Origin: Megaera polyxenophila
GTDB taxonomy: Bacteria; Pseudomonadota; Alphaproteobacteria; Rickettsiales; Rickettsiaceae
DNA: 64,000 nt
Reading direction: 5' to 3'
Assembly: GCF_029982035.1 (NCBI RefSeq)
Contig: NZ_CP104166.1
Location: 1,240,001 to 1,304,000 of the forward strand
Shown piece by piece: positions 27,251 to 35,882 of this stretch. The notes below the pieces were generated by a model that was not told where the DNA came from, ran no database searches, and saw nothing but the letters and a program-made list of their open reading frames with translations. The translations under genes were made by a program, and so were the position numbers. Positions within the stretch are counted from its first letter, which is position 1. Each line of letters opens with the position of its first letter.

Positions 27251-27511
27251 TTATTCAGGGTTGTTTTTTATTCCATTAAACAATAGAGTTATTAGCTGCT
27301 GCAGTTCATCTATCTCTTCACGAAGCAATTCAATAGAGGTTTTAGTGGACTTTAAATGAGCTGCTACTAATTCGTTAAAATCGATGCTACGGTTTTTCTT
27401 TATATAGTTTTCGATCTCGTGCTCCTGTTTTCTTACCTGCTTTTCCATATTCTCCAATTTATCCAAAATAAAAACTAGAGAGTCCTTGAGTTTATCTACT
27501 TTCTGTTCCAT
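27251..27511 (-). CDS. Small coiled-coil protein of unknown function
   Basis: 86 residues, almost wholly heptad-patterned and charged (KLKDSLVFILDKLENMEKQ, LLREEIDELQQLITLLF). No enzymatic motif. It overlaps the end of the XRE gene by 20 bases, so it is co-translated with the regulator and might modulate it by oligomerisation. I do not recognise a family. Confidence 0.6.
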   Translation of the reverse strand: MEQKVDKLKDSLVFILDKLENMEKQVRKQEHEIENYIKKNRSIDFNELVAAHLKSTKTSIELLREEIDELQQLITLLFNGIKNNPE

Positions 27512-27911
27512 TAGAATATCCTTTTATATTTCCTTCAGCGATTGTATCTTTTAACAATAATCTGATAAGCTGATTAATAGCATTCTGATGCTCCAAATTA
27601 TTAAGCCGCATAAAGTTACGGACCACTTGCCTGCAAATTTGCTCTTGGTCTATCGGCAGCTGATATGTGACTTCAGTTTCTAGCCCCTCATAAAAGTAAG
27701 ATACTCTCTCACCGAGCGCTTTAGAGATTAAAATTAACCTTCCTATTGAAACTCTATTTTTTCCTTTCTCATACTTAGAAAGCTGCTGACCGGTTATACC
27801 AACGGCTTCTGAGAGTTGCTTACGTGAAAAACCTTTTGACAACCTTAACGAAGCTATTTTATTACCGATAAATTTGTCTATTTTTGCTATATAATCGTTT
27901 TTACGTGCCAT
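27492..27911 (-). CDS. XRE-family transcriptional regulator
   Basis: 139 residues with a Cro/C1-type HTH at about residues 14-68 (IASLRLSKGFSRKQLSEAVG, ITGQQLSKYEKGKNRVSIGR). The rest is helical and may mediate dimerisation. It is the promoter-proximal gene of the leftward operon XRE / coiled coil / kinase-like / STAND. The inverted repeat GGTAAA-ATA-TTTACC 12 bases before its start suggests autoregulation. Such regulators with similar length are frequent in rickettsial accessory elements. Confidence 0.85.
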   Translation of the reverse strand: MARKNDYIAKIDKFIGNKIASLRLSKGFSRKQLSEAVGITGQQLSKYEKGKNRVSIGRLILISKALGERVSYFYEGLETEVTYQLPIDQEQICRQVVRNFMRLNNLEHQNAINQLIRLLLKDTIAEGNIKGYSNGTESR

Positions 27912-27922
27912 TTTGTCCTTTT

Positions 27923-27937
27923 GGTAAAATATTTACC
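27923..27937. promoter_or_regulatory. Inverted repeat upstream of XRE gene, candidate operator
   Basis: GGTAAA-ATA-TTTACC sits 12 bases upstream of the XRE start codon, where an autorepressor would cover the promoter. Its half-site GTAAA recurs in the 27180-27200 palindrome. Confidence 0.5.
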
Positions 27938-28149
27938 TTTTTATAGTTATAATTTTAAAACTTTAAGGTATAGCCTGTTTTTTCCCTACCGAATCCTGCA
28001 CTAAAGGGCTAATTACTACAGTATTTATTACGGTTAAACTATAATTGAATTTCTATATATAATAATAATCCTGGAATTACTAAAAAACATTTGGTATAAA
28101 AAATTTTGTACAAAAAATAGACAATCAATTAGGAGGGAAATAGACTATT

Positions 28150-28911
28150 ATGCAATTTCACGTACAAAATTTTTTAGGGAAATACTATACATTAACTACT
28201 AGATCGGCAAAAGATTTTATTGGCAAACCATGGTTTTTAATTGCAGTGGTCACTTGCCTTATATTTGCTTCCATTAACCCATCACTAGCTACAGAACATA
28301 ATATTAAAGAATATGGTATTGTTATATTACCAGAAGAAAAGTGTACAAAAGTGGCAGAAAAATTAAACAAGGACATTACAAAAATATTAAGCCACTTCAA
28401 AAATGCTAAAAACCATTGGCATGTTACTTTGTATCATGGAGCATACGACACCAAGGATATAAACGAAATATATAATAAAATTAAAGCTATAGAGCTCAAA
28501 CCATTTACTTTAAATTTTTCTAAGATTTCATCTACTTCAGATAGATGGATAGATTTAGGCACAGAAAAAACTGAATATCTTCAGGAATTACATAAGACCA
28601 TTGTTCAGCTTGCTAGCCCTTACCATAAACGCCCTCTAGATCGCTCTAGAGATGTTTATAAAGATATGACAGGTGTACAGCGTGAACAAGTAGACAATTA
28701 TGGTGTTAGCGGTCTTTTAGAACTATATAATCCCCATATGACATTGTTTTATCAATACCCACCAAGCTCCGAGTTACAACACGCTGCAAAAGAAATAGGA
28801 GTTAACTTTAAGGAAAATATGGTATGTAAAGCCTCCAAGATAGTTGTAGGTGAATTAGGATATAATGGCAATATTCAAAAAATAGTTTATAGCATAGATA
28901 TACCTAAGTAA
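28150..28911 (+). CDS. Predicted exported 2H phosphoesterase
   Basis: 253 residues with an N-terminal hydrophobic segment (about 28-47, ending SLATEH) that looks like an extended signal peptide, then a 2H fold. Two HxT motifs are present: HVTLYHG (His91) and HMTLFYQ (His196), the catalytic pair of the 2H superfamily (2'-5' ligase, cyclic phosphodiesterase, 2'-5'-oligoadenylate phosphodiesterase). An AGGAGG ribosome site lies 13 bases before the ATG. The natural substrate is unknown; cyclic nucleotides, tRNA-fragment ends or host 2-5A are candidates. The start is uncertain because the leader is long. Confidence 0.75.
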   Translation: MQFHVQNFLGKYYTLTTRSAKDFIGKPWFLIAVVTCLIFASINPSLATEHNIKEYGIVILPEEKCTKVAEKLNKDITKILSHFKNAKNHWHVTLYHGAYDTKDINEIYNKIKAIELKPFTLNFSKISSTSDRWIDLGTEKTEYLQELHKTIVQLASPYHKRPLDRSRDVYKDMTGVQREQVDNYGVSGLLELYNPHMTLFYQYPPSSELQHAAKEIGVNFKENMVCKASKIVVGELGYNGNIQKIVYSIDIPK

Positions 28912-28924
28912 TTATTTAAAATAC

Positions 28925-29680
28925 ATGCCCAATACCTTACAAGAAACAAAATCTATAAAGAATAGATTGATCATCAGTTCTAAACAAAATGATCTGAAAT
29001 CTGAATTTTCGTCTATAACAAATATACCTGGCTTTGTTATCGCTAAAGATATTCATTCAAGATATTCTGTTATTAGCAAAGATTACGCCTTATTACTTGG
29101 CTGGAAGAGCCCTGATCAATGTATTGATTTAACAGATTTTGATATACCTTGTGAAGCGGTAAAGGCAGCAGAGCAATTTAGGACTCTTGATCAAAAAGTG
29201 GTGGATACTGCAAAAGCCGTACTAAGCGTGTACATTTGCAATTATTCGTCCGGTTGGAAAACCTTAATTAGCAATAAGACTCCTATACAACAGGAAAACG
29301 GCACAGTTGCCGGAATATATGGCCAGGTGATGGATGTATCGAATACCAATATGTTTAATTGGTATTTGACCTTAAATCAAAAGGATCAGAAATTCATAAA
29401 TACCAAAAATAAACCAGCAATTTATATTTTAAATCAGGAACATTCCCCTCTCCCGTTAAGCAAACAACAACAAGCATGCGTGTTTTTATTGCTGCGAGGC
29501 AAATCCATGAAAGAAATTGCTAAAATTTTAAATTTGTCGGTACGCACTGTAGAATCCTATTTTATGATAATCAAGTTAAAACTAGGATGTAATAATAAAT
29601 CTCAAATCATAGAAAAAGCAATTAATAGCGGATTTCTATATTATATTCCAGAAGATATAATTTCTATGGAAATGCATTAG
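28925..29680 (+). CDS. PAS-LuxR transcriptional regulator
   Basis: 251 residues: an N-terminal PAS-like sensor (about 30-140; IPGFVIAKDIHSRYSVISKD, GTVAGIYGQVMDV) and a C-terminal LuxR/FixJ HTH (LSKQQQACVFLLLRGKSMKE then IAKILNLSVRTVESYF). No receiver domain, so it should sense a small ligand or redox signal directly. It follows the 2H phosphoesterase by 13 bases and precedes the MFS carrier by 5 bases, so it is in one operon with them. Confidence 0.85.
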   Translation: MPNTLQETKSIKNRLIISSKQNDLKSEFSSITNIPGFVIAKDIHSRYSVISKDYALLLGWKSPDQCIDLTDFDIPCEAVKAAEQFRTLDQKVVDTAKAVLSVYICNYSSGWKTLISNKTPIQQENGTVAGIYGQVMDVSNTNMFNWYLTLNQKDQKFINTKNKPAIYILNQEHSPLPLSKQQQACVFLLLRGKSMKEIAKILNLSVRTVESYFMIIKLKLGCNNKSQIIEKAINSGFLYYIPEDIISMEMH

Positions 29681-29685
29681 GTATT

Positions 29686-30909
29686 ATGAGAAAAATTATT
29701 ATCACCTGTATGGTAGGTAACGCATTAGAGTGGTACGATTTTATCTTATACGCTCAATTTGCTTACATACTTAAAGAAAAGTTTTTTCCAGATAGTTATA
29801 TTAATGAAATACTGACTTTTGCAATATTTGCAGCTGGATTTATTGTTAGACCGATCGGAGGAATTATTTTTGGAAACATCGGAGACCGATTCGGTAGGCG
29901 TATTTCTTTAGCTATCGGCATACTAACAATGGTAGTACCTACTACCATAATTGGGTTATTACCAAGTTACGATTCAATCGGTCTAGCTGCTCCTATAATT
30001 TTAACCATAGCACGATTGGCACAAGGATTTTCATTAGGTGGAGAATTCAGCGGTTGTGTAATTTACCTTACAGAACATTCCCCAGCAAATAAAAGAGGGT
30101 TAGCCGGTAGTATTGTATATATTAGCCAATGTTTAGGTATGTTGTTTGGGTTAATAGTTGCCTACTTACTTAGTTTCCTTTTATCAAAAGAAGATTTATG
30201 GTCATTTGGCTGGCGCCTGCCTTTTATTAGTAGTTTTTTTATCGGTATGATAGGGTTGTACATAAGAAATAGCCTATCGGAAACTCCATTATACACTAAA
30301 ATAAGGGATCGGGGATTAACTGCAGCATCTCCTTTAAAAGAAATACTGCTAAATCATAAAAAGAAGATTTTTCTAGCAGTGGGGCTTTATATTAATGTTA
30401 CAGCTCCTTTTTACGCCGCAACAATCTTTATTCAAAATTACATGATAACCCTTGGTTACAACCAGAACGAAAGTTCAATATCAGGCGGGCTGACTCTAAT
30501 AATCATGATGGTCAGCTTCCCAGTGGCAGCATTGATCTCAGATAAAATTGGACGCAAACCTGTAATTTTTTATAGCTGTCTGGCACTTGTAATCCTTACA
30601 TATCCGATTTTTCTCATGATAAATGCTAAATCTTATTACCTTGCAATAACTGCGCAAGTTTTATTTGCTATTATAGTGGCATTTCATATGGGGGCAATTC
30701 CAACAATTCTAGTAGAGCTTTTTCCAACTAGAATTCGTTTTACGGGAGTAGCGTTATCATGTAACCTAAGCGCTGCTATATTTGGAGGTACAGTACCAAT
30801 GATTGGTACATGGTTATATCAAATCACGGGAGACAGGTTAGTCATGTCTTATTATTTAACTTTTCTAGCTGTTCTAGCTATTAACCCACCAATTAAATAC
30901 CCGACTTAG
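29686..30909 (+). CDS. MFS transporter (ProP/MHS-like), C-terminus replaced by IS630
   Basis: About twelve helices with MHS-family marks: GNALEWYDFILYAQFAYILK, RPIGGIIFGNIGDRFGRR, LAQGFSLGGEFSG and GRKPVIFYS. Relatives carry proline/betaine, citrate or other organic acids. IS630 (30881-32009) entered at a TA near the 3' end: the last nine residues (INPPIKYPT) and the stop are encoded by the IS inverted repeat. Beyond the element the original frame continues for 15 codons (MFIMYFYKETYDNIL, stop near 32058), so only a short cytoplasmic tail was lost and the carrier may still work. Confidence 0.88.
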   Translation: MRKIIITCMVGNALEWYDFILYAQFAYILKEKFFPDSYINEILTFAIFAAGFIVRPIGGIIFGNIGDRFGRRISLAIGILTMVVPTTIIGLLPSYDSIGLAAPIILTIARLAQGFSLGGEFSGCVIYLTEHSPANKRGLAGSIVYISQCLGMLFGLIVAYLLSFLLSKEDLWSFGWRLPFISSFFIGMIGLYIRNSLSETPLYTKIRDRGLTAASPLKEILLNHKKKIFLAVGLYINVTAPFYAATIFIQNYMITLGYNQNESSISGGLTLIIMMVSFPVAALISDKIGRKPVIFYSCLALVILTYPIFLMINAKSYYLAITAQVLFAIIVAFHMGAIPTILVELFPTRIRFTGVALSCNLSAAIFGGTVPMIGTWLYQITGDRLVMSYYLTFLAVLAINPPIKYPT

Positions 30910-32009
30910 GCGGCATATTTTACTTCTTTCGCCTGAAATAATCTTTTGATATGTTCTGGGTTATTTTGCAGAGTCCTTAGGTAAGATTTTAAATTCCCTT
31001 GGAGTTCAGATTTTGTAAGAGGTATATGTTTCCTATTTACATTTCTTTTTAAATCGTTGTTTAAATATTCATCCGGATTATGTTGCGGAGTATACGGAGG
31101 CAGAAAAAATAAAGAAATTTTCTTTTTATGTTTCCGAGTCCATATTTGTACTTTTTTGCTATGATGAACCTTGAGATTATCTAGGATTAAGAAGATTTTT
31201 TTCTTGGAGTATTTTACCAACCTCCGTAAAAATTCTATAAATACATTTGTTTTTAGTGTCTCTTCGTACAGCATAAACCTTAGCTTACCGTTATTTGTAA
31301 CAGTGGATATCATGTTTATACTAAATCTCTTCGATTTATGAATCACAACAGGGGTTTTTCCTTTTAAAGAATAGCTTTGTAATACCTGACACTCTTGTTT
31401 TATCCCTACTTCGTCGCACCAATGTATTTCTGCCTTTTCATATTCTGCTTGCTTGGCTATTGACGGATATTCTTCATCTAACCAAAATTGAACCCTTTTG
31501 GGTTGCTGCTCATATGCTAACTTCTTTGGCTTTTGTGCAGTATACCCCCATCTTCTTAAATATTCGCCTATTGTACTTAGGGGAAGAAAAAATCCACAAT
31601 GTTTTTTGATGAGTGCATTAACTGATTTTCTTGACCATAATGCTGATTTGATATTGTGATCTTCTGGTCTAGAGATATTTACGTACCCTTGTATTATTTT
31701 ACTTTGATCTTCGGTTATAAGCCTTTTCTCTCCTATCTTTCTACCTCTTAACTTCCCACTAATTGCGTACTTGTCGCCTCTCTTTTCCCTCCTTACCCAT
31801 TCATTTACTGTCTGGCGACTCACTCCTATTAATTCACCTACCGACGATTGACTCTCTCCTCTTTTTACTAGTTTTAGAGCAATCTTTCTCATCGACGCTT
31901 GTGCGCTTATTGATAATTTCCTAAAATCTTCACTTTTTGACATTATTGCATTATACAAATTCCTTCCTTCTTGGCAATAGTTATGTCGGGTATTTAATTG
32001 GTGGGTTAA
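30881..32009 (-). mobile_element. IS630-family element, intact copy
   Basis: 1,129 bases bounded by inverted repeats (TTAACCCACCAATTAAATAC at the left) and flanked by duplicated TA at 30879-30880 and 32010-32011. It carries one open transposase gene. Two other full-length copies (45958-47086 and 49245-50373) have exactly the same length. Confidence 0.95.
30906..31943 (-). CDS. IS630-family transposase
   Basis: 345 residues from the ATG of MSKSEDFRKLSISAQASM; a longer frame reaching into the inverted repeat exists but would start inside the IS end. HTH region (SQSSVGELIGVSRQTVNEWV), then the DDE triad in CDEVGIK, LILDNLKVHH and PQHNPDEYLNNDLK. It performs TA-targeted cut-and-paste transposition. 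Full and unbroken, so this copy could be active. Confidence 0.93.
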   Translation of the reverse strand: MSKSEDFRKLSISAQASMRKIALKLVKRGESQSSVGELIGVSRQTVNEWVRREKRGDKYAISGKLRGRKIGEKRLITEDQSKIIQGYVNISRPEDHNIKSALWSRKSVNALIKKHCGFFLPLSTIGEYLRRWGYTAQKPKKLAYEQQPKRVQFWLDEEYPSIAKQAEYEKAEIHWCDEVGIKQECQVLQSYSLKGKTPVVIHKSKRFSINMISTVTNNGKLRFMLYEETLKTNVFIEFLRRLVKYSKKKIFLILDNLKVHHSKKVQIWTRKHKKKISLFFLPPYTPQHNPDEYLNNDLKRNVNRKHIPLTKSELQGNLKSYLRTLQNNPEHIKRLFQAKEVKYAA

Positions 32010-32083
32010 TATGTTCATAATGTATTTTTATAAGGAGACATATGATAATATATTATAACTTTATTTAATTATATCCTCCAAAA

Positions 32084-33013
32084 TCAACCCTTATCTTTTG
32101 CTTCAAGCGGGTGAAACTCTTTTAATGTCTTTTTCAAATGAGAAGCTTGTACGTGCATGTATATCTGGGTAGTGCTAATATCACTATGCCCGAGTAATTC
32201 TTGAATAACTCTTAAATCTGCGCCATTCTCAAGTAAGTGGGTAGCAAAACTATGGCGAAGAATATGAGGGGAAATACTATCATGATCAAGACCTGAGTTC
32301 AAACTTGCTTTTTTTAATAACAATGCAAAATTCTGCCTTGTCATATGGCCCTGATTCGAATAGCTGGGAAAAAAATAGCTATTTGATTTCGAATTTTTAC
32401 TAACACAAAAACTAGTGCGAATTTTCAAATATTTTTCTAAAGCGCTCTGTGCTTGATCATTAATAATTATAACTCTTTCCTTCGAACCTTTCCCTTTAAT
32501 TAAAAAGTTCTTTCTAATTATAGAGCAATTACTTCCACTAGTAATATCACTCATTTTTAAACTGACAAGTTCACTAACACGCATACCGCTAGCATATAAT
32601 AAATGGATCATCGCGTTTAATCTGATCCCGTCAGGAGTACTGTCCTGCTTACAATATTCAAGTAATGTCTTTATATCTTCAATCGATAAAAATTTAGGTA
32701 ATTTAGAATTATAACGGGGTAAATCCACCACCAAAACAGGGTTGTAATCTGTGTGATTCTCACTTACTAAAAATATAAAATAGCTTTTTAAAGTTGAAAT
32801 TTTACGATTTATCGACCTAGGGGATATTCCAGATTTAGCCAGTTCTGAAATGAACTTACTAATATCAGAATCTTTTACTTCCAGTTCCGTTAATCGGTTT
32901 TTAATTAAAAACTCCCAGAAGTCTTTTAAATCACGTTTGTAACTGAGTACCGAATTTTTGGCAATCCCCCTCTCCGCAAGCATCATCTCTAAAAACTGCT
33001 CGATAAAGTTCAT
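32084..33013 (-). CDS. xerD: Site-specific tyrosine recombinase XerD
   Basis: 309 residues with an N-terminal SAM-like core-binding domain and a catalytic domain holding the Arg (YASGMRVSELVSLK), Lys in the beta-hairpin (KGKGSKERVI), HxxR (SPHILRHSFATHLLENG), His (LLGHSDISTTQIY) and the Tyr nucleophile in IYMHV. XerD works with XerC at dif to resolve chromosome dimers. Length and motif layout fit a housekeeping XerD rather than an element integrase, and the tRNA-Cys beside it is not used as an attachment site as far as I can see. Confidence 0.92.
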   Translation of the reverse strand: MNFIEQFLEMMLAERGIAKNSVLSYKRDLKDFWEFLIKNRLTELEVKDSDISKFISELAKSGISPRSINRKISTLKSYFIFLVSENHTDYNPVLVVDLPRYNSKLPKFLSIEDIKTLLEYCKQDSTPDGIRLNAMIHLLYASGMRVSELVSLKMSDITSGSNCSIIRKNFLIKGKGSKERVIIINDQAQSALEKYLKIRTSFCVSKNSKSNSYFFPSYSNQGHMTRQNFALLLKKASLNSGLDHDSISPHILRHSFATHLLENGADLRVIQELLGHSDISTTQIYMHVQASHLKKTLKEFHPLEAKDKG

Positions 33014-33027
33014 ATGTTAGAATTTTT

Positions 33028-33102
33028 TGGAGGCCAAGGCCGGAATCGAACCGGCGAATAGAGGATTTGCAGTCCACGGCATTACCACTTTGCTACTTGG
33101 CC
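33028..33102 (-). tRNA. tRNA-Cys (GCA)
   Basis: Reading the minus strand gives a full cloverleaf: acceptor GGCCAAG/CTTGGCC, anticodon loop CTGCAAA with GCA anticodon, T-arm CCGGTTCGAATCCGG, discriminator U and an encoded CCA. It starts 14 bases upstream of the xerD start codon on the same strand. Confidence 0.97.
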
Positions 33103-33183
33103 ATTTTTTAAAGATATGTTAGCGCTGCTTCCAAGTTCTAGCTAATTTCGGCATAAAAAGCAATAATATTTTCAAGGATAGGG

Positions 33184-33678
33184 TTAGCTAATCTTGTTTA
33201 CGCGTTGTGCATGCCGTCCGCTTTCAAATTCCGTAGTTAAAAATTTGTTTATAATACGAAAAACAACTGGTTCTTCCGTGATTTTACTAGCAAGAACTAG
33301 CACATTTGCATTATTGTGTAATCGTGACCTCTCTGCCATAAATTCATTTAAGCATAAAGCTGCTCTTACCGAAGAACTACGATTGGCTGCAATTGACATA
33401 CCAATGCCCGTGCCACAAATCAATATTCCTTGCTTTATATTACCCTCAATAATTTCCTCAACAACTTTTTTTGCGTAATCGGGATAATCCACCCTATCCG
33501 TATTATAAGATCCCAGATCAATAATACTTTTTTTCTTATTCTGATAAGTTATTAAATGGCGGTTTGCTGGATTATTCGAATATATCTCATAGCCAATATG
33601 AGTTAAGAATTCAAGAATTTTTAACTTTAAATCAAATCCCGCATGATCATTTGCAATGGCTAAATCATAATTTCGCAT
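33184..33678 (-). CDS. rpiB: Ribose-5-phosphate isomerase B, with a short internal insertion
   Basis: 164 residues. Family motifs are present: AIANDHAGFDLK at the N-terminus, DRVDYPDYAKKV, the active-site Cys in GILICGTGIGMSIAANR, and ALCLNEFMAERSRLHNNANVL. RpiB interconverts ribose 5-phosphate and ribulose 5-phosphate. Between beta-2 and DLGSY there are about 17-20 extra residues (SNNPANRHLITYQNKKKSI) not found in typical ~145-residue members; this place can tolerate an insertion. It is preceded by the NlpD-like gene transcribed divergently. Confidence 0.88.
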   Translation of the reverse strand: MRNYDLAIANDHAGFDLKLKILEFLTHIGYEIYSNNPANRHLITYQNKKKSIIDLGSYNTDRVDYPDYAKKVVEEIIEGNIKQGILICGTGIGMSIAANRSSSVRAALCLNEFMAERSRLHNNANVLVLASKITEEPVVFRIINKFLTTEFESGRHAQRVNKIS

Positions 33679-33771
33679 AAAAATATCCTTTTTATAGAAA
33701 ATAATTAGTATTTATTATATAATACGGTCGAGTTAATAAATAATAAATTTTAAACCGTAGGCATAAGTTAA

Positions 33772-34647
33772 ATGAAAAATTATAGTTTTTGTATATTACT
33801 ATATTTAGCTGTTAGCACTTTATCCGGTTGTGCGGTAACAAAGCAACAAGCTCCCATAGAATACCACCATGGTAACTCAAACCTAGGAGATTCGAGGAGT
33901 TTAAATGAAAACACAGTAACTGTCATTAGCAATGATGGAGAAATAATATCGAGCAAGCCGGAAATTGAAGAGCTGCCAGAAGTTATCAAACCTAATCTTG
34001 ATAACGAAAACTATATAGTACCAGAAAGCAAACCTACCGACATTAATTATAAAATAGTTGAGCATTACGTAGTAGAAAATGAAACAATCCACGAAATAGC
34101 TGCCAATTATAAGCAAAATGTAAATGCAATTGCAGAAATCAACGATTTAACCCCTCCTTATCATTTAGAAGAATCTCAGATCCTAAAAATAAAAGTACCA
34201 AAAGATTTTATTCAAAAACCTATAGTAACCACTAAGGCAAAGGAAACCACGGTGAAACCACTAGAGGAAGTTACGGATTACATCTCTCCTGTTGTAGGTA
34301 CTGTTATAGCAAAATTTGGACAAAAAACAGAATATGGAACAAATAAGGGTATCAATATTTCTGCCGATGAAGGAACAAAAGTTGTAGCATCAGCATCTGG
34401 TAAGGTAATTTACGCAGATTATGATGCTACTTTCGGTAATTTAGTTATCATAAAACTAGATAATAAAAATATAGTACTTTCTTATGCTCATCTCGCAAAT
34501 TTAATAGTAGCTAAAGGGGCTAGCCTCAACCAAGGTGATATAGTAGGTTATGTGGGCCATACCGGCAAAGTAAAACAACCACAACTGCATTTTGCGATAA
34601 GGGAAGGAAAGAACGCAGTTGATCCATTAAAATTTGTGAGTTATTAG
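33772..34647 (+). CDS. NlpD-like LysM/M23 lipoprotein
   Basis: 291 residues: lipobox LSGC at about residues 17-20, a Pro/Glu-rich linker, a LysM-like segment (YVVENETIHEIAANYKQN, ending ILKIKVP) and a C-terminal M23/LytM domain. The M23 zinc ligands are incomplete: HRGxD is replaced by NKGINISAD, and PQLHFAIR keeps only the HxH-like end, so this is probably a non-catalytic activator of an amidase like NlpD/EnvC rather than a peptidase. It would sit at the outer membrane and help septal peptidoglycan splitting. It is transcribed divergently from rpiB. Confidence 0.88.
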   Translation: MKNYSFCILLYLAVSTLSGCAVTKQQAPIEYHHGNSNLGDSRSLNENTVTVISNDGEIISSKPEIEELPEVIKPNLDNENYIVPESKPTDINYKIVEHYVVENETIHEIAANYKQNVNAIAEINDLTPPYHLEESQILKIKVPKDFIQKPIVTTKAKETTVKPLEEVTDYISPVVGTVIAKFGQKTEYGTNKGINISADEGTKVVASASGKVIYADYDATFGNLVIIKLDNKNIVLSYAHLANLIVAKGASLNQGDIVGYVGHTGKVKQPQLHFAIREGKNAVDPLKFVSY

Positions 34648-34808
34648 TGCAAAATAAGACTTGTGTATCAAGTAGCAGCTGTGAAACTTTTAACATAAAG
34701 CCACTCTGAAAACTAATTTAGCATTAGCTAATCTTAAAGTAATTTCTTTTAGCTGCAGATGTGCTGTATAACAGTAAAAACTGTATTTCCCTTACCTAAG
34801 AAAATAAC

Positions 34809-35636
34809 ATGATTCAATTCTTAGCAAGCAACTTGAAATCTAAAAATGAATTAAGTGCTCTTACAAGACAAGAGCAAATTATTAACAAAGGGGAATATGT
34901 TTATCGACCTTCTGGCAATTGGACTAAAGATGTACATAAATTCCTAGCTTATCTACATAATAAAGGTTTTGATGCTACGCCAAAACCTTTAGGATTTGAT
35001 AAAACAGGCAGAGAAATAGTAAGTTTTATAAAAGGAGAAGTAAGTAACTACCCACTCACTAAAAATGCCTCATCTATTGGAGTCCTTACCTCGGCTGCTA
35101 TTTTACTACGTAAGTATCATGATATCTCCCTGGGGTTTTTAGAAGATAATAATGTTGAAGAGAAATGCTGGCAGTTACCATGCCGTTATCCAATAGAAGT
35201 TATATGTCATGGAGATTATGCACCTTATAATGTTGTTTTAAATGGAAAACAAGCAGTTGGAATAATAGATTTTGATACTGCTCATCCCGGACCTCGTACA
35301 TGGGATATTGCATATGCCTTATATAGATGGGCTCCTTTAACAAATCCTAACAACCATGATGGATTTGGCCACTTAAAAAGCCAAGTTGCAAGAGCTGCTT
35401 TATTCTGTGATTCATATGGCTTACCTATAGAAAAAAGAATTAATATGGCAGCTTTGATTATTGAAAGATTACAATCATTAGTAAATTTCATGTATAAAGA
35501 AGCAAAAGAAGGCAAAGAAACCATGAAAACTAACATAGCAGACGGACACCATCTACTGTATATTGAAGATATAGAATATATTAAAACTCACTCGCCTTAT
35601 ATCAATGACAAATTATGCGGTTATGAACCTAATTAA
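34809..35636 (+). CDS. Aminoglycoside phosphotransferase-like (APH/choline kinase fold) protein
   Basis: 275 residues with the APH catalytic loop ICHGDYAPYNVV (His134-Asp136, Asn141) and Mg-binding IIDFDTAHPGPRTWDIA (Asp155 region). The N-lobe is short and has YRPSGNWTKDVHKFLAYLH. Such enzymes phosphorylate small alcohols or antibiotics; without more data the substrate cannot be named. It is flanked by AT-rich gaps and, 95 bases downstream, by IS91 copy D. Confidence 0.82.
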   Translation: MIQFLASNLKSKNELSALTRQEQIINKGEYVYRPSGNWTKDVHKFLAYLHNKGFDATPKPLGFDKTGREIVSFIKGEVSNYPLTKNASSIGVLTSAAILLRKYHDISLGFLEDNNVEEKCWQLPCRYPIEVICHGDYAPYNVVLNGKQAVGIIDFDTAHPGPRTWDIAYALYRWAPLTNPNNHDGFGHLKSQVARAALFCDSYGLPIEKRINMAALIIERLQSLVNFMYKEAKEGKETMKTNIADGHHLLYIEDIEYIKTHSPYINDKLCGYEPN

Positions 35637-35882
35637 AACAGCAAATTATATGCATGTAGTAAATATTACTTAGAACATAGAGCACACACCTATTATCTAA
35701 ATGTTAGATTTCATATAATAAATTATTAGGCAAGATAAGCCACCTATCGGTGGCAGCTTAAAAGAAGATACCCTTGACCGATAAATATTTATGGAGGATT
35801 ATAATACTGGTATTTGATTTGTTTTAACTTGAGTTATAAAGACTGAATGTTAGACATACATAAGATAATATATAATTGAGTT

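Noticed and set aside
33028..33102. tRNA-Cys beside xerD as an integration site of a genomic island
   Set aside because: xerD has housekeeping length and motifs, and I found no repeat of the tRNA 3' end nearby.
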